From Mycobacterium sp. PO1 (GTDB lineage: Bacteria > Actinomycetota > Actinomycetes > Mycobacteriales > Mycobacteriaceae): DNA of 64,000 nt. This document shows positions 59,778-64,000 of this stretch, in pieces. The position numbers and the translations under genes were made by a program. Location of the stretch: positions 1-64,000 of the forward strand of contig NZ_BLTG01000074.1 in the NCBI RefSeq assembly GCF_017312405.1, read 5' to 3'. The notes under the pieces were generated by a model. That model searched no databases. It was not told where the DNA came from and saw nothing but the letters and a program-made list of their open reading frames with translations. Numbering within the stretch: position 1 is the stretch's first letter; each line of letters starts with the position of its first letter.

Positions 59778-60872
59778 GTGAACAGCCCGGGCCCGTTGGC
59801 CGGAATCCGGATCCTCGAGGTCGGCGTCATGCTGGCCGGTCCGTACGCCACCATGATGCTCGCCGATCTCGGCGCCGAGGTCATCAAGATAGAGCCGCCC
59901 GGCGGCGAGATCTCTCGGCAGGTGTCCGACAGCTACTTCGCCAGCCTGAACCGCAACAAGCAGAGCGTGTGCCTGGACCTGCGCTCGGCGCAGGGTCGGC
60001 AGGCACTCGGAGAGCTGGTCGCCGAATCCCATGCGCTGCTGGTCAACATGAAGCCCTCCGCGATCCGACGTCTCGGCCTGACCTATGACGCGTTGCGGAA
60101 GTTCAACGAGGCGATCGTATGCGTCGCACTGACCGGCTTCGGTCTCGACGGTGGCGACGACCCGGCATTCGACTACGTCATCCAGGCGGCTACCGGGGTC
60201 GCGGCCATGACCGGCGATCCCGACGGCCCGCCGACCCTGCCCGGGTACTCGTCGGTGGACAATTCCACCGGTCTCACCGCGGCGCTGGGGCTGCTGGCCC
60301 AGATCCTCTCGGGCCGGGGCGGGCAGGTGGATGTGTCGCTGCGTGACGTCATGCTCTCGCAGCTGAATTACCGGGCGTCGGCATTCCTCAACGACGGCGC
60401 GGCGCCCCGCCGGTACCCGATGGGCGCGCACTCGTATTACGTTCCGGCGCAGTTGTTCACCACCGCCGAGGGTTATCTGGCGCTGTTCATCACCCATGAC
60501 GCGTTCTGGGCCGCGTTCGCCGGCGAGGCCAGCATCGAGGGCTTCCCGACCATGGCAGAACGGGCAGCCCGGCGGGACGAGGTTCTTGCGGTCGTCACCG
60601 CCGCGTTGGCCCGCGATTCGGCTGCCAACTGGGAGGCGCGGCTCAAGCCGCTGGGGATCCCGGTGTCGGCGGTGCGCACACTGCCCGAGGCGCTGGCGGC
60701 CACCCCCGAGGTCGTCGTGTCAGCGGGTCGGTTCCAGTTGGTGCGCAGCCCGATCCGCATCGCCGGCTACGAACCGCACTACCGGGCGGCGCCTCAGCTC
60801 GACGAGCACGCCGACGTGATCGACGATCCCGCCCGGCCGTCTCACTCGGCTCATTCGGCTCACTCGTCATAG
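59778..60872 (+). CDS. CaiB/BaiF (class III) CoA-transferase
   Basis: A 364-residue CoA-transferase. N-terminal GIRILEVGVMLAGPYATMMLADLGAEVIKIE, RNKQSVCLDLR, and the catalytic Asp in PAFDYVIQAATGV. Unlike the double-length protein at 6696, the Asp is present. It would swap CoA between a product and an incoming acid. GTG 59778 preceded by GAAGGG at proper spacing is preferred to GTG 59751. The tail is a short PSHSAHSAHSS repeat. Its last 13 bp overlap the ferredoxin gene on the other strand. Confidence 0.9.
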   Translation: MNSPGPLAGIRILEVGVMLAGPYATMMLADLGAEVIKIEPPGGEISRQVSDSYFASLNRNKQSVCLDLRSAQGRQALGELVAESHALLVNMKPSAIRRLGLTYDALRKFNEAIVCVALTGFGLDGGDDPAFDYVIQAATGVAAMTGDPDGPPTLPGYSSVDNSTGLTAALGLLAQILSGRGGQVDVSLRDVMLSQLNYRASAFLNDGAAPRRYPMGAHSYYVPAQLFTTAEGYLALFITHDAFWAAFAGEASIEGFPTMAERAARRDEVLAVVTAALARDSAANWEARLKPLGIPVSAVRTLPEALAATPEVVVSAGRFQLVRSPIRIAGYEPHYRAAPQLDEHADVIDDPARPSHSAHSAHSS

Positions 60873-61204
60873 GTGACCGTCACCGTGGGTGTGTCCGGGA
60901 CCGCCTGGCATGTCAGCACGTACCCCTCGTCGACCTCGTCTTCGGTCAGTGCATCGTTGGTACGCATCGTGGCGCGGCCTTCCTTGAGCAGCGCCATGCA
61001 GGTGCCGCAGTTTCCGGCCTCGCAGGAGAACGGGGGCCCCAGCCCGGCGCGCCGGGCGCTGTCGAGCAGCGTCTCGCCGGGCTTCGGCGGCACCGATGCG
61101 GTGCTGCCGTCCAGGTGGATCGTGATGGTGCCCGGGCTCTGGTCCTCCGCTGCCTGCGACTGTGTCTCCAACTCTGCGTCCACCCTTGCGTCCAACTCCG
61201 TCAC
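60860..61204 (-). CDS. [2Fe-2S] plant-type ferredoxin
   Basis: A 114-residue ferredoxin. The cluster ligands are CEAGNCGTC (two of the three close cysteines plus the first) and the distal Cys in VLTCQAVP. Residues about 25-114 form the beta-grasp fold (GTITIHLDGSTASV). The N-terminus is Gln/Glu-rich and disordered. GTG 61204 with AGGGG upstream is chosen; a TTG at 61228 would add 8 residues. Likely electron donor to an oxygenase or other redox enzyme of the cluster; no oxygenase is visible in the window. Confidence 0.87.
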   Translation of the reverse strand: MTELDARVDAELETQSQAAEDQSPGTITIHLDGSTASVPPKPGETLLDSARRAGLGPPFSCEAGNCGTCMALLKEGRATMRTNDALTEDEVDEGYVLTCQAVPDTPTVTVTYDE

Positions 61205-61259
61205 TGCGGGCCCCTGTTCCGCGGCCAACTGACCGTCTCGACATTGTCATTCTGATAAT

Positions 61260-61278
61260 AGGAGAATAGTATTCTCCT
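61260..61278. promoter_or_regulatory. 19-bp perfect palindromic operator candidate
   Basis: AGGAGAATA-G-TATTCTCCT: perfect 9-bp arms around one base, in the 135-bp gap between the divergent ferredoxin and AMP-ligase genes. Typical of TetR-type dual operators. No TetR gene is adjacent in this window; the one at 46017 has a different palindrome next to it. Confidence 0.75.
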
Positions 61279-61339
61279 GAACAAGCGGTAGCGCTCTCTC
61301 CATTCCTGTTCTGTGCTACCGGGAAGGGGCGCGCGCAAC

Positions 61340-62737
61340 GTGACAGGGCGATCGGTGCTCGCCTTCCAGGAGCGGCACTACACGCTCGCCGACCTCGACG
61401 CACTCGCTGCCGGCCTGGCCGCAGAATTGCACGAGCACGGGGTGCGGGCCGGTCACCGGGTGGCGGTGATGTCGTCGAACCGGCCGGAGTTCGTCGTCGC
61501 GTTGCGCGCCCTCTGGCGTCTCGGCGTGGCCGCGGTGCTGCTCAGTCCCGCCTGGAAGCAGCGCGAGGTGCGACATGCGCTGACGTTGACCAGTCCGGTA
61601 TTCGCTGTCGGCGACCACCCGGTGCTGGCCGAGGTGATGCCGATGCGGCACCTCGATGAGCCGCTCGACGCCGCGGACCCCGGCCCGGCCCAAGCGAACG
61701 ATCCGTCGTCAGATGCGGTGTTGGTGTTCAGTTCCGGCACGACGGGCATGCCCAAGGCGGTGCGGCACACCCACGCCTCGCTGGCCGCGGCGGTGCGGCA
61801 CTGGCGCGAGGCTCTGCAGGTGTCACCGTCGGACCGCCTGCAGGTGATGACGCCGCCGTCGCACATTCTCGGCCTGCTGAACATCGTGATGGCGCTCGAT
61901 GCCGGGGCATGGATACGCCTGCATCCTCGCTTCGACATCGACACCATGCTCGCCCACATCGAATCCGACCGGATCACCATCGAGATGGCGGTCGCCCCCA
62001 TTGCGCTGGCCCTGTCGGCGCATCCGCGCCTGGAGTCGTTCGATCTGTCCTCGCTGCGCTACATCATGTGGTGCGCCACCCCGGTCACCGAAAGCGTCGC
62101 CGCGGCGGTCGCTGCGCGGACGGGTGTGCGCTGGGTGACTGCGTACGGCGCCAGCGAGTTGCCGGTGATCTCGTGCAACGACCTGTACGACGCGAAGTTG
62201 GACACCGTGGGTAGGGCGGTTCCCGGTGTCGCGCTGCGCATCGTCGCGCTGGACACCGGTGAGCTCGTCGGACCCGGTACCGAAGGCGAGATCCAGGTGC
62301 GCTCCGAGTCGGCGATGGCCGGGTACCTGCCTGCGGATTCCACCGCAGCGGCATTCGCCGACGGGTGGTACCGCACCGGTGACGTCGGCTCCGTCGACGG
62401 TGACGGTTGGTTGCGGATCACCGATCGCGCCAAGGAGATGATCAAGGTGCGCGGCTTCCAGGTCGCGCCCGCCGAGATCGAGGCGGTGCTGCACGGTCAC
62501 CGCGCTGTCGAGGACTGTGCGGTGTTCGGTGTGCCCGCCGCCGACGGGGAGGCCATCGTGGCCGCCGTCAAGCTCTCGGCCGCGGTACCGCCCGACGAAC
62601 TCGCCGAACTGGTCTCTGATCAGTTGGCGTCCTACAAGCGGCCCGGCCGCGTCGTCGTCGTCGACGAGATACCCCGTCTGCCTTCGGGCAAAGTGCTACG
62701 CCGAATATTGAAGGAGCGTCTGTGGACGTCCGTCTGA
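61340..62737 (+). CDS. Class I adenylate-forming acyl-CoA ligase
   Basis: A 465-residue acyl-CoA synthetase. P-loop VLVFSSGTTGMPKAVRHTH, A5-type VTAYGASELPVIS, FADGWYRTGDVGSVDGDGWL and the final catalytic Lys in LPSGKVLRRILKE. The substrate-pocket region reads APIALALSAHP, suggesting a medium or cyclic acid. GTG 61340 has GAAGGGG upstream; GTG 61313 is an alternative. It overlaps the next gene by 16 bp. Probably activates the same class of acid as the 53964 ligase. Confidence 0.92.
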   Translation: MTGRSVLAFQERHYTLADLDALAAGLAAELHEHGVRAGHRVAVMSSNRPEFVVALRALWRLGVAAVLLSPAWKQREVRHALTLTSPVFAVGDHPVLAEVMPMRHLDEPLDAADPGPAQANDPSSDAVLVFSSGTTGMPKAVRHTHASLAAAVRHWREALQVSPSDRLQVMTPPSHILGLLNIVMALDAGAWIRLHPRFDIDTMLAHIESDRITIEMAVAPIALALSAHPRLESFDLSSLRYIMWCATPVTESVAAAVAARTGVRWVTAYGASELPVISCNDLYDAKLDTVGRAVPGVALRIVALDTGELVGPGTEGEIQVRSESAMAGYLPADSTAAAFADGWYRTGDVGSVDGDGWLRITDRAKEMIKVRGFQVAPAEIEAVLHGHRAVEDCAVFGVPAADGEAIVAAVKLSAAVPPDELAELVSDQLASYKRPGRVVVVDEIPRLPSGKVLRRILKERLWTSV

Positions 62738-63540
62738 ACGAAGAGCAACGGCAGTTGCGCGCCGCGGCAGCGGATCTGGCCGACGACCTCGGACCCGACT
62801 CGGTCGCCGATCTCGAGGACGAAGCTCGCCGCGCAAGACTGGAAAAAGCGTTGGATGCCACTGGTTTTCGTTCGCTGCGTGCCGACGGAGCATCTGGTGT
62901 CGAGATCGCCATCGTGGCCGAAGAACTCGCGCGCGGCCTCGTCGACGTCCCCTACCTCGGCCCCGTTCTCGCCGACGACCTGCGTGGCAGGCTCGGACGC
63001 GAGGTGCCGCATGGGGCCGGCTCCGGGCCGGCGTCGGTGGACCTCACCGGCAGCCTCGCCGGGGTGGTCGAATCGCCCGTCGAGCTGCCAGAGCTGTCCG
63101 ACGAGGACTCCGGCCGGTGGTATGCGCTGGCGCTGTCGGCGACCGCGGCAGACATCCTCGGAGCCGCCCGGGGAACGCACGCACTGGCGACCGAATACGC
63201 CAAGGTGCGTGAACAGTACGGCGCGCCCATCGCCTCGTATCAGGCTGTCGGACACCTGCTGGCCGAGGCGCTGGCGTTGATCGAGGGGTCGGTCAGTGTC
63301 GTGCGGCATGCCGCGTGGGCGGTCGACGCGCTGCCGGTGCGTGAAGCCGTCGAGGCCGCCCGCGTCGCGAAGCTCTACTGTGCCAAAGCGGGATTGACGG
63401 TCTGTGAGACGTCGATCCAGGTACACGGCGGCATCGGCAACACCTGGGAGTGCCTGGCGCACGTGTATCTACGCCGGGTCCTGGCCGCGACCGAATGCTG
63501 GCCCGTCAACCTGGAGGAGCTGACCATTGGACTTTCGTGA
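62722..63540 (+). CDS. Short acyl-CoA dehydrogenase (non-catalytic partner)
   Basis: A 272-residue acyl-CoA dehydrogenase-fold protein, about 100 residues shorter than usual because the middle beta domain is reduced. C-terminal QVHGGIGNTWECLAHVYLRRV is intact, and the helix REQYGAPIASYQAVGHLLAE is present. No base Glu is visible at the IVD/LCAD-type position. It resembles the short chains of mycobacterial heteromeric FadE pairs. GTG 62722 with AAGGAG upstream. It overlaps the catalytic-type partner by 14 bp. Confidence 0.88.
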   Translation: MDVRLNEEQRQLRAAAADLADDLGPDSVADLEDEARRARLEKALDATGFRSLRADGASGVEIAIVAEELARGLVDVPYLGPVLADDLRGRLGREVPHGAGSGPASVDLTGSLAGVVESPVELPELSDEDSGRWYALALSATAADILGAARGTHALATEYAKVREQYGAPIASYQAVGHLLAEALALIEGSVSVVRHAAWAVDALPVREAVEAARVAKLYCAKAGLTVCETSIQVHGGIGNTWECLAHVYLRRVLAATECWPVNLEELTIGLS

Positions 63541-64000
63541 TTCACCGGACGAGGCCGCATTCCGCGAACGGCTGCGCGGCTGGCTGGCCGAGCAGAAGGG
63601 CAGATTCCCGACCTCCGGCGACGCCTACTGGGCCAAGGCCGGGGAGTGGCATCAGGCGCTCTACGCCGCCGGCTTCTTCGGGACATCGTGGCCGGAGAAG
63701 TACGGCGGCCAGGACCTACCGCCGGTGTACGACGTCATCGTCGACGAGGAGATCGCCAAAGCCGGCGCACCGGCTCGGCCCAGCCTGGGCTACCTGGTCG
63801 TAGGGCTCTCCCATCACGGCAACGAGGAACTGCGGCAACGCTTTCTGCCCGGCATGATCAACGGGACCGAACGCTGGTGTCAGGGCTTCTCGGAACCCGG
63901 GGCGGGTTCGGACCTGGCGTCGCTGGCGACGACAGCGGTCCGCGACGGGGACGACTACCTCATCACCGGGCACAAGATCTGGACCAGCTATTCCGACGTC
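63527..64000 (+). CDS. Acyl-CoA dehydrogenase, truncated by the window end
   Basis: At least 158 codons from a TTG at 63527, with GGAGG about 9 nt upstream, running off the window. The sequence shows MDFRDSPDEAAFRERLRGWL, SWPEKYGGQDLPP, QGFSEPGAGSDLASLATTAV and HKIWTSYSDV, so it is the N-terminal and FAD-domain part of the full-length chain. It pairs with the short subunit just upstream, whose 3' end it overlaps. Catalytic Glu and C-terminus lie outside the window. Confidence 0.85.
   Translation, partial: MDFRDSPDEAAFRERLRGWLAEQKGRFPTSGDAYWAKAGEWHQALYAAGFFGTSWPEKYGGQDLPPVYDVIVDEEIAKAGAPARPSLGYLVVGLSHHGNEELRQRFLPGMINGTERWCQGFSEPGAGSDLASLATTAVRDGDDYLITGHKIWTSYSDV

Overview
The window is high-GC actinobacterial DNA from a mycobacterium, most likely a fast-growing Mycolicibacterium. 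The main argument is gene order. From about 192 to 39,880 the backbone follows the Mycobacterium tuberculosis Rv1316c-Rv1343c segment as I remember it: ogt, ada/alkA, a membrane adenylate cyclase, nucS, an Rv1322-like gene, methylmalonyl-CoA epimerase, fadA4, a thioredoxin-like protein, glgB, glgE, glgP, dinG, pncB, clpS, DUF2017, a P1-family peptidase, mec, cysO, cysM, a rhomboid, murI, the Rv1339 phosphodiesterase, rph, rdgB, a DUF3817 gene and lprD. GTG starts and 4-base ATGA/GTGA overlaps are common throughout.

Several blocks interrupt this backbone. 2.3-11.4 kb holds a short-chain dehydrogenase, an orphan sulfate-type binding lipoprotein, a glutaminase-STAS protein, a LysR regulator and an operon of two acyl-CoA dehydrogenases plus a double-length CaiB/BaiF CoA-transferase. 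24.5-26.8 kb holds a virginiamycin-B-lyase-like beta-propeller translationally overlapping glgP, and a lipoprotein metallopeptidase. 37.8-39.1 kb holds a membrane acyltransferase whose 3' end lies antisense to rdgB.

A tRNA-Leu(UAG) at 39.9 kb marks the end of the conserved backbone. It is followed by a near-perfect 26-bp palindrome and 17-bp tandem repeats. The rest is accessory and catabolic. It starts with an alpha/beta hydrolase and an AraC regulator divergent from an amidohydrolase. Next is a TetR-SRPBCC-sulfatase operon, divergent across a 19-bp palindromic operator from an operon of epimerase, fused double acyl-CoA dehydrogenase, SCP2-thiolase-like protein, DUF35 protein and SnoaL-like protein. 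A second membrane cyclase follows. The segment ends with a CoA-thioester cluster: a SDR-ligase-small protein operon, and divergently a cobalamin-dependent acyl-CoA mutase (separate large and small subunits), an F420-type luciferase-like oxidoreductase and a CaiB CoA-transferase. Beyond these lie a [2Fe-2S] ferredoxin on the other strand, a second AMP ligase, and a short acyl-CoA dehydrogenase with its partner, which is cut by the window end.

The most interesting material is this 46.6-64 kb region. It reads as one or two linked pathways that activate an organic acid with CoA, dehydrogenate it with heteromeric or fused dehydrogenases, cleave it with a thiolase-fold protein that lacks thiolase catalytic residues, and rearrange a carbon skeleton with a B12 mutase that departs from known signatures. 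Five minisatellite-like tandem repeats are scattered through the window, two of them in frame inside conserved enzymes (dinG and a SDR). No stretch above 300 bases lacks a gene. There are no IS elements, CRISPR arrays or rRNA genes in the window.
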